Counted from the first letter of the stretch, positions 35,203-46,978 are shown. The stretch is 64,000 nt of DNA from Stercorarius parasiticus (GCA_013396915.1 VWZL01005060.1:183822-247821), one strand, 5' to 3'. Translations and numbers: made by a program. Notes: generated by a model from the sequence alone, not told the origin.

Positions 35203-38200
35203 ATGAGGCCAGGGGTTTTCCTCCTCCTGGGGTTCCTCGTCCTCAGGGCAGAGCCGGGCACTGCACCGGAGGAGAAAGGTGGTGAGTACCGGCAGGCAAA
35301 CCCGGCAGGCGCCCAGCACAGGCATCCTGGGGCCAGCTCCTTCCACTCCGCCACCCCCCCGTGCCCCTGCCATGTCCCCTCTGTCCCTGCCCAGCACATG
35401 CTGCCATTGCTTGGCCCATGCTGGTGGGGACGGTGTCCCAGCCGGCTGCAGTGCCTGTGCCACAGCCCCGCTGCCTCGGGGAGCCCGCTCCCACCCCAGG
35501 CTGCACGGGCACATGTGTGTGCCCCTCGTGCACACCCCCACGCACACCCCCTGCATCCTGCGTGCCCAGCAGCCATCAGCACCCGGGGGTGCTGCACGTG
35601 GCAGGAGCCCTCCCGGCCTCCCCGGGCACCCCCGCACCAACACGGGCAGACGCAGCTCTGGGCCATCTGTGCCCACAGAGCCCAGCGCCTGGCCCAGCGC
35701 CGAGGAGGGGTCTCTGGGCAGAGCGGGGGCTGCACGGCGAAGGCAGGAGTGAGGAGGGTGCTGTCAGCGGCTGGCAGGAGCTGTGCAGGGGTGCAGGGGT
35801 GCACAGACCCCCCCGCACTCGCGCCCTTGCAGTGTCTGGGCTCTGCTCCTCACACCTCCCATCCCTTCCCCACTCCTGCATGTGGCTTCCTACCACGGAG
35901 ATGGACCCAAACCCAGGCGGAGGGGCCTGGCCCCCCACTGCCAGGGCCCCCCCACCGTGGGTGCGATGCCGGGGCCGGTTATGCCCAGCCACAGCTGCTC
36001 TGCCCCAAGACACCAGCCGGGTTCCTTCTTTGTTTTAACCAAACAGCTGCTGTTTGGAGTGAAACCTCCCGGCAGCGTCTCTGTTTGCAGCCCAAACAGC
36101 GGGGCCCCACCAGGAGCCGGCAAGGGGTATTTGCAGAAACTGCTGCTGCTCCCTCGGCGTCTCCCACCTGGGTGGGCAGGAGCCAGGCACAGGTGCCAGC
36201 TCCAGCTGGAGCTCGCCTGTGTCAAAGGCAGCGCTGTCCCGATTTTCCCAGCCAAGATGAGCATAGGGTGCCAGCAGGAGGAGGAGGAGGAAGAAGAGGA
36301 GGGGGCAGTGGCGAGGAGCGCTCTGCTTGCAGTGAGGATGCTCAGGGCAGCAGGATGCTCAGGGGTGGATCCTGGCCTCCAGCTGGTGCTGCCTCGGTGC
36401 TGGCTTCTCCCTGGCAGGGCCAGTGGCACTCCTTGTGGCACTTGCTGCCTTGTGAGGGCACACACAGCCCTGTGCTGTGCCATGCTGTGCTGTGCAGGTC
36501 TCGGGGTGGGGTACGGCAGCCCCGGGGCCGTGCCACAGGGGAGGCTCCAGCCCCACTCCAACCAGTCCCTCTCCTGCCCAGGCGTTGCCATCAGCCGGGC
36601 ACTGCCATGCCAGCAAGGGAGGGTCAGCATGAGCTGAGTTCCTGCCAGGACCCTGCCGCCCAAGGCTACGCTCCCCTCTCCGGTCCCCTGTCCCCATCAG
36701 CTGGGACCCATGCTCCACTCCCTGGCGGATGGAGCTTTGCCGCCTGCTGCTGCCCTGACGCAGCCATCCCGCCACAGGGGATCCGGAGAAGCCGGGGAGG
36801 TGCCCGCGGGACTTCACGCGCTGCCTGCGCCTGGAGCCCCCCTTCTGCGCCAACGACTCCAGCTGCCCTGGCAGGCACAAGTGCTGCCCCCGGGAGTGCC
36901 GGCTCCGCTGCACCCCCCCAGCAGAAGGTACGGCACCGCGGCACAGCCCCTGGCACCACCTCTGTCCCAGGACAGTCCCCATCCTTGTGCCATCCCCATT
37001 GCCACGGAGCAGCTCTCTGTATGCTGCTGGCAGCCTCCCGCCCGCAGCTCCCAAGGCTGGAATGGGGCACACGGAGGGGTACAGAGAGGGGCAGGCAGCG
37101 GGGTCCAGCCTGGGGGGGTTTCCCGGCACTCTCCTGGGGTGCCACTGGTGCAGCCTCACCTCTCGGCCCCACACCGCTCGGTGTTGCAGAGAAACCTGGC
37201 GCCTGCCCGGCGGCAGCCCCCGAGGGGCTCTTTTACCCCTGCTCCTTCCCCTGCCTGGAGGACAAGGACTGCCTGGGAGCGCAGAAGTGCTGCCCGCTGG
37301 GCTGTGGCCCTGCCTGCCTGGAGCCAGTGCAGGATAAGGCCTCCATGGGGCCAGCGGGAGAGTCAGGATCACCGCAAAGCTCCTCCGTGCCATGGACATC
37401 TGCCACCACCCCACCGCCACGGGCCACCGCGGTGTCCACACACCACTTCCCCTACACCGGTAAACCCCAGCACCAACACATGGGCCATGGCAAGTGGCCG
37501 GGGAGCCCCAGGGCAGTCAGGGCAGCCCATTGGGGATGCTGAAGCCTCACACCTGCTCTGCTCCGCCAGATCAGCCCAAACCCGGGGAGTGCCCCACGGC
37601 GCAGCCGGGGCCATGCCAGGAGCGATGCCGAGGTGACAGCGACTGCCCCGACGCGCAGAAGTGCTGCAACAGCAGCTGTGGCCACCAGTGCGTGCCGGCA
37701 GCTCCGGCCGGTGAGACGGGATGGGACGGGCAGTGTGGGCAGGGCTGTGACTCGGGGACCAGGGGTGATGCCATGGGGCCATGGCCACCCTGAGGCACAG
37801 AGCTGTGGCACAATGGAGACCCCCTCGCTCTGGGCTCGCTGGGGTGGGCTCTGTCAGGGTTGGCAGGAGAGACACTGCCTGTCCCTGATCTCCCACTGCT
37901 GTTCCCTGTGCATCACCTGGACACCTGCATAGGGGGACACAGTGCTTGGGGCCGCGGTGCCACCGGCGTATTACCCACAACAGGCAGAGAGGGACCGGTG
38001 TGGGGACCCAACGCGTGGCTCCCGGGTGGGCACTGGGATGGGGAGGGGGCAGCAAGACCACCCTCCAGGGAGGCCACCGTCCCACTCTCACCTCCCCCTG
38101 CTGACACTGCCGGCTGGGCCCTGCTCCGCGGCACAGAGGACACCAGCCCTGTCCCAGCCACCCCGCAGCCGCACCACCAGCAGAGATGCCGTCAGGACCA

Positions 38201-41200
38201 GGACTGTCCCCCGTCCGAGGTGTGCTGTCACCAGCGGTGCAGCCAGGAGTGCCACGCACACAGCCGAGGTGAGTGGGGCAGGAGCACCCCAGCCGCCGTG
38301 GAGTCCCTGCTGCCGAGCTGCCACCCCCACAGAGCGGGGCTGGGTGGGAGCCCAGGATTGACAGAGGGGACAGATGTGACCTGGTCCTTGCTGGCATCCC
38401 TGGCACCACGTGCAGCTGCAAGCCATCTGCCTCGCAGGGACCCCCACAGCCACGCCAGCCTGGCAGGAGGGGACGAGGTGCTGGAGCAACAGGGACTGCG
38501 GCGCTGGGGAGACGTGCTGCGGCGGCCGATGCGCGGGCTTGTGCAGTGCTGAGCACCAAGGTGGGAAATGGAGAGCGGCTGAGTCCAGAGAGCCATGGGG
38601 CCAAGCACGGCTCCTCTCTGCAGCCCCCATGCCCCTCGGCTGAGGGGTCTGGTGCCAGCCCCACGGTCCCCCCTGGAGGAGATGCCGCAGCACTGCCAGG
38701 GCCAGAGCCGTGCTGTGGTGCCCGGCGTCCCCGGGCCTGTGGTGCCAAGGGGGCTGCGTGACCCATGGGGGCGGCTGGACTGTGGTGTGGGTCTGCATAG
38801 CCATCCCGGGAGCACCACAGCCACCCAGCGCCGTGTCCTGCAGGGAAGGCCGGCTTCTGTCCGACCCGCGCCGGGCTGTTCCCCAGCTATGATTGCAGAG
38901 CCTGGTGCCAGCACGATGCCGAGTGCCCCAGGGAGGAGAAGTGCTGCCTGCGCGGCTGTGACTATATCTGCCTGCCTCCGTCCCGAGGTGCGAGCCACTC
39001 AGCCCCACAGCGGGCAGGGCAGGGAAGGAGCAGGCAGGGGTGTCCCCCTCAGCTCTGGGAGCTGTGGGTCTGGGCAAGGGAGACCCGCTGTTGTCCCCCA
39101 CATCCCCAGCCCCACTGCCTCCTGCCCCCCAGAGAAACCAGGCATCTGTCCCTTGGCCGAGGGAGCACTGACCACCACGGCCCCATGTGGCACCGCCTGC
39201 ACTGGGGACTGGCAGTGCCCGGGGGCTGAGAAGTGCTGCAGGAGCAGATGTGGCTATGCGTGCTCGGCCCCCGAACAAGGTGAGGGGACAGTCACTGGGA
39301 TGGAGGTGCCACACACTGCCGGGCACACTGGCAAACCTCCCACGGGGCTGGATGTGGGGCAGTGCTGCCACAGGGCAGGCACTCAGACCCCTTGGGGTGC
39401 AGCCGTCAGGGTGCCCCGAGGCTCCAGTAAGGCGAGTGCCTGCAGCGATGGGGGGGTGCTTGCCCCTGCCCCTGCTGCCCCTTCCCGCCCCCCTCAGACA
39501 AACCCGGCAAGTGCCCGAAGGTGAGGCCGCGGCAGCCGCCGGAGCCGTGTGCGGAGGAGGATTCCTGCACCCACGACAGGGACTGTCCCCGGCAGGAGAA
39601 GTGCTGCTTCTCCGGCTGTGCCATGCACTGCACCCGCTCTGCCCGAGGTGAGCGCAAGGAGCCCGGCCACCGGCACGGGGCAGTGGTGCCCGAGCGGGGC
39701 TGGGACCCTGCGTCCTCTGCCGGGTGCCCCCTCCCACAGAGCACCCCGGGGAGTGCCCCCGGGCAGAGCCGTGCTGGGACCCGCGGCGCAGGCGCGGGAG
39801 CCAGTGCCTGGATGACAGCGTCTGCCAGCGCGAGGAGAAGTGCTGCGACACCGGCTGTGGCTGGGAGTGCATGGCCGTGCCTAGAGGTAGTGGGAGCAGG
39901 CTCTCAGGGGGAGCCAGCCACCAGCCCCCCAGGGCAGCCGGGTGACAGCAGGTCACTGTGCCCTTGCAGAGAGTTGGGACAGGGCTGGCAGCCGGTGCAC
40001 AGAAGAGTGTGAGGCCGACTTGCAGTGTCCCCGGGGGCAGAGGTGCACGAGCACCGGCTGCGGACGTGTCTGCATGGACATCCCTGGAGGTGAGAGCCAG
40101 CCAGGCCCCCCCAGGAGCTGTGCAGGGCCACCCTGGGGTGCCCCACGGAGGGGTGCTCCCAGCCGGTCCCGCCCAGCCGAGTGCTTGTCTTGCAGGCAGA
40201 GTGGGAGTGTGCCCGATCCCCAGGGAGGGGGGGACGTGCCTGGACCTGTGCAGTTTCGACGAGGAGTGTCCCTGGGGCCACAAGTGCTGCAGCAATGGCT
40301 GCGGCCACGTCTGCATGCCGGCCTCACTGCAAGGTCAGCCCCTTGCACCAGCATGCGGGTCCCCCTGCCCGGCTGAGCCCCGCAGGGACAGAGCCCAGTG
40401 TCCCCCTGGCACCAACCCCACACAGACATCCTGGCCTTCCCTCCCTAATGAGGACCCCCACCGTCACCACGCTGGAGACCCATACCAGGGGCTGCCAAGG
40501 TGGCTGTGCCCATGGGGTCCTGCCCTTTCTGGCTCCAGGGATGTGATCTGCCCCATCCTTCTTTCCATGACTCCCCCTCTTTCCATGCAAGTGATGAGCA
40601 TGCACGGCCTCAGCTGTCCTCTTTTGCCCGCAGAGCGTGACACCACGGTTGTGCCACGGCATGGTGCCAAGCAGTGCAGGGAGGAGTGCGAGGCCGACTC
40701 GCAGTGTCTCTGGGGACAGAGATGTACCCTCACTGGCTGCAGCCGCATCTGCATGGACATCCCCGGAGGTGAGATGCAGCTCAGCCAGCCAGGACCCAGG
40801 CATTGCCCCGGGAGCCGTGGGGTGCCCCTAGTCGGGTGCCCCATGGCGGTGTGCTCTGCCTTGCAGGCAGAGAGGGAGCATGCCCCATCCCCAGCGGCCA
40901 CGGGACGTGCCTGGACCTGTGCAGCCTCGACGAGGAGTGTCCCTGGGGCCACAAGTGCTGCAGCAACGGCTGCGGCCACGTCTGCATGCGGGTGCCTGGT
41001 GGTAAGGGGGCCCAGGGCCACTGAGCTTGGGCTGGCACTGGGGCTGGCATTGGGACATGTGGGGTGCCAGCCAGACCTGCGTGAAGGGCACAGCCCTCAG
41101 CGTGCTCCTGGCTCAGCATCGCTGCAGGGCCAGCTCCTGCTGCTGCCCCATCGCTCTGCTCTGGGCAGAGATACACCTTCGGGGCGAGGGGTCCTGAAGG

Positions 41201-41327
41201 GACACGGGGTGGGATGAAGCTCTCGCCAGAACTGACCGTCCTTGGCTGCAACTGTGGCCACCAGTCCCACGTCCCTGCAGCCTCAGGGCTCCCTAAAAGC
41301 ATGTCCTCCTTTTCAGACGCTGTGTGA
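35203..41327 (+). CDS. Giant secreted multi-WAP protein with 13 WAP modules (WFDC3-like)
   Basis: Predicted 673-residue secreted protein. Exons: 35203-35281 (signal), then one module each in 36778-36927, 37190-37459, 37570-37710, 38137-38268, 38438-38560, 38844-38987, 39133-39279, 39498-39647, 39740-39886, 39970-40089, 40196-40333, 40634-40768 and 40867-41001, and a terminal exon from 41317 (stop 41325-41327). All are phase 1-1. There is no internal signal exon or poly(A) signal, so it reads as one gene. Modules 1-3, 6-9, 11 and 13 have eight cysteines. Modules 4 and 5 keep only C3-C8. Modules 10 and 12 lack exactly C1 and C6. Module 2 carries a Ser/Thr/Pro-rich extension that may be O-glycosylated. 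Modules 10-11 and 12-13 are a recent tandem duplicate. Human WFDC3, next to DNTTIP1, has four WAP domains and is the likeliest relative. Intron 1 (35282-36777) holds nothing else recognisable. Confidence 0.82.
39970..41001 (+). repeat. Tandem duplication of a two-exon WAP unit
   Basis: Exons 39970-40089 plus 40196-40333 match exons 40634-40768 plus 40867-41001 in order, with offsets of 664 and 671 bp. Both first exons share CEAD, RCT, TGC and CMDIPG. Both second exons share [26 protein letters not shown]. The introns differ in length, so the copy is not brand new. Confidence 0.85.
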
Positions 41328-41426
41328 TGGGAGAGCAGCTCCTCTGTGGCAGGAAAACACCTTTGTTAGGGGACACAGGGTGGTCACGGGCCCCAGCTGG
41401 CCTGTCCCCTCCCCATCACCTCCAGC

Positions 41427-41432
41427 AATAAA
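41427..41432 (+). terminator. Polyadenylation signal of the 13-WAP gene
   Basis: AATAAA 100 nt after the stop codon, in the terminal exon that starts at 41317 after a TTTTCAG acceptor. Confidence 0.75.
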
Positions 41433-41439
41433 GCATGTG

Positions 41440-42330
41440 CGTGGCCACCTCCAGCGACCCCAGAGTCTCAGCAGTGCCAGGCTGGCCCCAACAGGCCCTG
41501 GGATGACCCTTCATGCTCCCAGAGCAGCCCTGGCATCTCCATGGCTTGTCAGGGAAGGGATGGTCCCGATGGTCCCGCCAGGGCTGGGGTTGGTGTCACG
41601 GGGCCAGCGAGGTGATGCAGACACAGACCCGCAGGGCCAGGGGCAAGCTGTGGGACGGGCACCACCCCAGGCGTCCATCGAGGCGGGGGCAGTTCCTCCT
41701 CCATTTGGTCACTTTAGCTCCCAGCCAGGTCACATCCACAGCTTGAGGGCAGAGACGGGGCTGGGAGCTCATCCAGAGGCAGTGGGAGTGCGGGGTGGTG
41801 GCCGGGGCGAGCCCTGGGGCTCCCGTGCGGTGCTGCTGAAGGCACCCATCGCCCGACCCCAGCGAGGGGGGAACGGCCCCGAGGGATGGGCACTGCCTGC
41901 TCCTGCTCGCGTGGGCAGGAAGGACAAGACCCAGACGTGCTCATCCAAGGACCTGTCCTTGTATTGAAGTGTCACAGTCCCAGGGGAGTGTCGGGCTCCT
42001 CCGGCCAGGCACCACACCATGTCGCTGCGGGCATGCGTCCCTGCCCTTGGGCTGGAAAGCATCCCCAGGCGAGCCACAGCCCCCAGCATGGCCACCCCGG
42101 CAGCAGCGCTCATTGCCACCAGCCCCATGAGGAATATCTCCCTGCAGGGACAGGGATGTGGCCACCAGCAGCAGCTTCTCCCGGGCAGGGGCTGTGCAGA
42201 GGCCACCAGGCTCCCCGGGTCAGTGCTACCAAGCAGCTGGAACTGAGAGATGGGGGGTCAGGAGTGGGGCTGGGCCGGGCATCGCCGGGGGCAGGAGCAG
42301 CCGCCGGCCGCAGCACATGGCACACGGCAC
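41440..42330. other. Region between convergent WFDC genes
   Basis: Holds the 3' end of the minus-strand WAP-Kunitz gene in some form. No AATAAA is visible for that gene; an AATACA variant lies on the minus strand at about 41962-41957. A minus-strand frame near 42.06-42.13 kb gives a hydrophobic segment (MGLVAMSAAAGVAML), but its phase does not match the Kunitz exon donor. No other gene is seen. Confidence 0.4.
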
Positions 42331-42334
42331 GCGG

Positions 42335-43335
42335 CTAGTTACCGACGTGGGAGCAGGCCTGGAAGCACTCGCCCTTGGTCTCGAAGTTGTTCCTGTTGCC
42401 GCCACAGCCGCCGTAGATGAACTCCTCGCACTGCTGGCTGGAGGCATTGAAGAAGAAGCGGCGGAAAAGCGCCTTGCAGTTGCCACAGACGGAGGGCAGG
42501 TAGCAGAAATCTGCATGGTCCAAGGGGGAAAGGCTGAGCCAGGGACAGGATGGGGACACCACCGGGCTTGGTGCTCCCAGGGCCCTCGGAGAAGTCTGCA
42601 CAGCTCTGGTCCCCTCTCACCTCTGAACCCTTCTGATGGCAGCCGGTTCTGTGCCCGCCTGCCCCACAGCCCCACACACCAGCAGCCCAGGTGCTGCCCC
42701 ACTGCATCCGTGGTCTGCAGGACCTGGCAAGAGCTTGGGGGAACCCCAGGGAACCCCCTTCCCTTGGGTCACCCCTCCTGTCACCCGCCCCTGCTCTCAC
42801 CACGCCGCCACTCCAGAGCCCCACCACCGCGGCACCAAGCCCTCACCCAGCACTGGCTCCTGGCATGTGTAGCCGCATTTGCTGGGGCAGCACTTGGTGG
42901 CACCGGGGCAGCCGGCATCACTGGTGCAGCGGGAGCAGGAGGTGTCCCTGCGGCAGGCAACGCAGTCATTGTCCAGCGGGTTCTCCACCTCTGGGATGTG
43001 GTAGCAGTACCCGGGCTTCACTGCGGGACACAGCGGCCGGGATGCTGGGGATGGCTGCAGAGCAAGGGGCTGAGCAGCCCCCCAGCACCCCAGGGCTGGA
43101 CCTCACTTGCCCGTGACCCATGCCCCCGTGGATGCTCAGCACCACGCAGAGGAGTGGGGAGCACCGGGCGGCAGCAGCACCTGGAGCATCCCTGTCCCCA
43201 GGACGTGCCCCGGGCACACTCACCCGTCCCTGGCTCCTTTCTTCCAGCCGCGCGCGGGGCTGGGCCAGACCGTGTGGCGAGGGGGAGTAGGACTGCGAGG
43301 AGGAGGAGGAGGAGGTGGCCGGGCGGCAGCTCCAT
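42335..43335 (-). CDS. Secreted WAP-Kunitz protein with extra cysteines
   Basis: Predicted secreted protease inhibitor with WAP then Kunitz domain, the layout of EPPIN and, from what I know, of the chicken eggshell protein ovocalyxin-25. Exons on the minus strand: 43335-43224 (signal peptide, HLLLLLLAVLLPL), 43020-42847 (WAP) and 42510-42343 (Kunitz), all phase 1. The WAP starts VKPGYCYHIPE and has ten cysteines, two more than usual, between C2 and the core. The Kunitz starts DFCYLPSVCGNCKAL: six standard cysteines, an additional one three residues before C2 and Lys at P1. A sequon NAS is present. The end is uncertain: reading through the donor GTAACT gives GN and a TAG at 42337-42335 (153 residues); splicing to a further 3' exon is equally possible. 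A TTTAAG-type box lies about 50 nt upstream. Confidence 0.8.
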
Positions 43336-43382
43336 GGTGCCCTGGGCAGCCGGGTCTGCACCCCGGGTGCGGCGGGCTGAGA

Positions 43383-43389
43383 TTTAAGG
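43383..43389 (-). promoter_or_regulatory. TATA-like box of the WAP-Kunitz gene
   Basis: Minus-strand TTAAAT about 48-53 nt upstream of the ATG at 43335, the spacing shared by the WFDC genes of this cluster. Confidence 0.4.
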
Positions 43390-45685
43390 TGTGCCGGCGG
43401 GGCGGAGGGAGCAGGGCTGGCGCCGGAGCCCGGATAATTCCTGCCATGTCGGTAATGAGCCGCACCCAGGCAGGTCCCGGCCTCCCTGGCAGCATCCCGG
43501 CCACAGCCCTCGAGCCGGGGGGACCGGTAGGACAGGACGGCTGCCCCGGCGCAGCCCTCCCAGAGGCCGGTCGGACGGCAGTGGCATGCCCGGTCTGGGC
43601 TGGGGGCACTGCCAGTGCCCACCCACAGCACCTTGGGGACAAACCGGTGATGGGGACGGGCAAGGGGACATCGTCACTGGCCTCTCCGCTGACAGTGAGC
43701 ACGGCAGTGCCATGTCAGGGCATGGAAAGCCACCACCTCTGGCGCAGTCGTCAGCCAGAGTCTGGGGCACCACACACTGTGGCACTGCCCTCCCTGCGGT
43801 GCAGGTCCTCATGGAAAGGCTGCACAAGAACCACGCGGGGGACATGTCCCTTCTTCCCTTTCTCCCACGCTCCCTCCCGGTTAATGGAGAGGACCCCAGG
43901 CGGGATGGTCCCACACACGGGGCTGAGCCTGTGGGTACTGCCTCGCCTGCTGTGGAACGGAGGTCCGGCAGGATGGTGATGCTCCCATCCGTTCCCATCC
44001 TGCAGGCACCATCGGCCCTTTGCCACCCACTTCATCGCCCTCTCCCGGCTTGGGGCCATCCCCTTCACCTGCTCCCCTCCCGGGGGACTGCCTGCGCAGA
44101 GCCGTGCCCTGTCCCCCCTGGCAGCCCCTGGCTCCCCGCAGCACATTGGGGTCTGGCGGCTGCGTTGCCGGCGAGAGTGACATCCCCCGGGGATGGGACA
44201 TGGCTCAGAGCCTGCCCCGCTCGTGGCTGGGGATCAGACCCACAGCAGCCCAGGGCTCCCGGTGCTGGGCTGAGCAGCAGGTGGGTTCCCAGCATCCCAC
44301 CAGCAGCCGTGGGCGTGTGTGGGGTTAAACCTGCCAAAAGGAGGGAGAAACAGATTAAGCTGTTCCCATTCAGCAGGAATAATTGTCTTCCTAATTAATG
44401 CCGTAATTACTGTCCCAAGGGGGAAGTGGAGGCCGAGGAAAGCTCCGTGGGGAGAGGCCAGGAAAGTTGGTGGGGTTTGGAGGGAGGTGCCGTGACCCGC
44501 CCACGCCCCACCGAAGCTTCTCCCTGCCTCTCCTCCAAAGCCCCAGGATGGAGACCACGTCAGTGTCCCTGGCACGGGACACGGTGACATGGCAAAGCCT
44601 GAGCGGGGCAGGAGCAAAGCCAAAGGGACATGCCAGTGGCAATCAGGGGTCACAGGGTCAGGGTGGGTGGTGGGAAGGTGACCCCTCCATGGGGACTGCG
44701 GTGGTCCCGGAGCCGCGGCTCGGTGGCCGCCCTCAGTGCATCTCCCACAACCTTGAGCTGTCCGGGACATTCCCAGTGGCACAGAGAGTCCCAGCCCCAC
44801 AGGAGGGATGAGCCACAGCACCAAAGTCTACCAGGGCTACATTTTTCCCCACTATCTCTCTGCAGTGTCTCAGCCGCCTGGGTGATCACTTTAATGAGTG
44901 ACATCGTCTTCCAGAGCAGTCCCTGCCGTCCCTGCATGGGGGTATTGCCGTGGGCAAGCTGGGGGGACGCTGCAGTGGACGCAGGAGCCTGTCCTGGGGG
45001 TGCTGGGGTTCGGGGCATTGCGGGGGGCGAGGGGGGGCTGCTTCCAGGCAGATGGCACGTTGCACACAGCAGAAATCATGCCACATGGGGGACCTGTGTT
45101 GGTGACCCCTGCCCTGCCCTACCACTATGGAGGAAATAGCGACCGGGGCAGCCCAGCCCAGGGAGCAGCCAGGAATGTGGCACCTCCCAGGGCGGGCACT
45201 CAGCGGGGACAGGGACAGGGACAGCACTGTGCCACCAGGATGGTGCTCCTGCCCAGACCAGGGCGCATAGCAGGAGAGGCATTGGGGGAGCCAAGGGGCG
45301 GAGCAGGTGCCCCCGGCCAGGGCATGTCCTGGCTGTCCCCACAAAGAGCCTGCTGAGACCTGGTGCTCCCCGGGGCTGACACAAGCCAAGTATTGTCCCT
45401 GCTGGCCACCCAGGGACAGGCACAGGGACAGGGACAGGGACATCTCCCATGGGGAGCAGGGACACCCTGGTACAGTGGAGCCAGCTCCACTGCTCCTTGT
45501 CTTGCAGCTCCGTGTGCTCCTGGGATGGGTCATCCCACCTCCGTCCCCCACATGGGGACACACCGATGGGAGAGGGTCCCCATGCAGCCGGCTGCTGGCA
45601 CGCATGGGGACGCGCGGTTTAGGTGGCACACGCAGCGTGGACTGTACACACGCCCACACATGCACATACACACAGAGCATGGACT

Positions 45686-45716
<31 letters not shown>

Positions 45717-46965
45717 TCCACACCTGGCCAGCTCCCCTCGCACGTGCACACACACACGCAGGCGCAGGCAGCCTGCCCGGCTGAGCGTGCCGGAGCCCTC
45801 CTGCCTCTTGCAGGGACAGGTGCTCCCGGAAGGGAACCGTCAGGGAAAACCCCAGCAGCTCCGGTGCCTCCATCCTTGCAACACACTGCACCAGCAGACC
45901 CACCTGCAGCCCCATGTGGCGCCGGGACAGGCAGCAGCTCCCGGGACAGCCCCTGCCGCTGGTGCAGCCTGTGGCACTCCTGCAGATACCCCGAGCAGTG
46001 CGGTGTTAGGGGTGGCTTCAGGACCCTTGGGAAAACCAGAGCCCAAGCGATTGCCATGGGGTTCTGGGCACGCAGAGAAACGTGGGTGGGAAGTGCAGCC
46101 AGACCCCGGGAAGAGCCATGTCCCTCCAAGTGATGGTGCTGGTACAGATCCATGCCCCTGCCTGGAGCCCCCAGCAGTGGGCAGCCACAGCGGCCAACGT
46201 GGCCAGTCCTGCCAGCCCCACGGAAGGGAGCGGGAGGCGAGAGGCAGCTCCGGCACTGTGTCACGGGGACACGAGCACCCACCCCGGCTCTGGCGAGGAC
46301 ACAGGACCCGATGCTACAGCTCCACAGCCCTGGCGCTGAAGCAGAGCCCCTTTTCCCCATGCGGCCTCCAGCTCCCTGTCCCCAGCACCAGGACCCTGTG
46401 CCCCCCGGCCGGCCCTGGTCCCCAGCTGCCACCCCAAGGTGTGGGGATGGGTGGGCACCCGCTGGCCAGGAGGTGCGGTGCTGAGGGGCCGGTGGCAGCG
46501 CAGGGCTGTGGACCGTGTCCGGTCACAGTATGTCCCTTTGGAGCCAGTGATTGTTCCTGGAGGCAGAACAATGCCCGGAGAGCTGCCAGGGCACCATGGG
46601 CCGCTCCACAGCACCCAGCTGGGGAGCCACCTCTGCTGCTTCGTCAGGGCCAGCCTCACGCTGGGGTCCCCCGTCCCCTCGCTGCCACCTGGCCCGTACC
46701 TGTCTCCCGTAGCAGGGAGCTGTGCTGGCTGCTCTCGGCTTGTGACATGGCACGGCACGGCATGGCACGGCATGGCACAGCACAGCACAGCTCTCTCAGG
46801 GCTTCAGGGAGGCCAATGCCAAGCAGCAGCACCTTTGTGCCTCCCTGCGCAGCTTGTTCAGCAGCAGCAGCCCACAGGAGGGAGGGGACAGAGGGGTTCA
46901 TGCTCGGATGGAACGTGCCGGGCACTGGGGCACGGATGGGGTCACCGGGACCAACCTCCAGCACT
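43390..46965. other. Intergenic stretch between divergent WFDC-type loci
   Basis: About 3.6 kb without recognisable exons. It includes an AT-rich island at about 44.34-44.42 kb with TAATTAATG and TAATTA cores, GGGACAGGGACA-type short repeats at 45.2-45.45 kb, and a CA repeat. Open frames lack a cysteine framework. Confidence 0.45.
45686..45713. repeat. CA dinucleotide microsatellite
   Basis: About 14 uninterrupted CA units, flanked by shorter impure CA runs from about 45.65 to 45.76 kb. Confidence 0.85.
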
Positions 46966-46972
46966 GGGAGGA

Positions 46973-46978
46973 TTTAAA
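46973..46978 (+). promoter_or_regulatory. TATA-like box of the short WFDC-type locus
   Basis: TTTAAA 49-54 nt before the ATG at 47027. Confidence 0.45.

Noticed and set aside
35203..41327. Splitting the 13-WAP gene into two or three genes
   Set aside because: No second signal exon, TATA-like box or poly(A) signal was seen between 35.3 and 41.3 kb, and all exon phases are compatible with one transcript.
42110..42180. Transmembrane-like segment as a C-terminal anchor of the WAP-Kunitz protein
   Set aside because: It needs a phase-2 acceptor, but the Kunitz exon ends in phase 1. The phase-1 reading of the same acceptor stops after ten residues.
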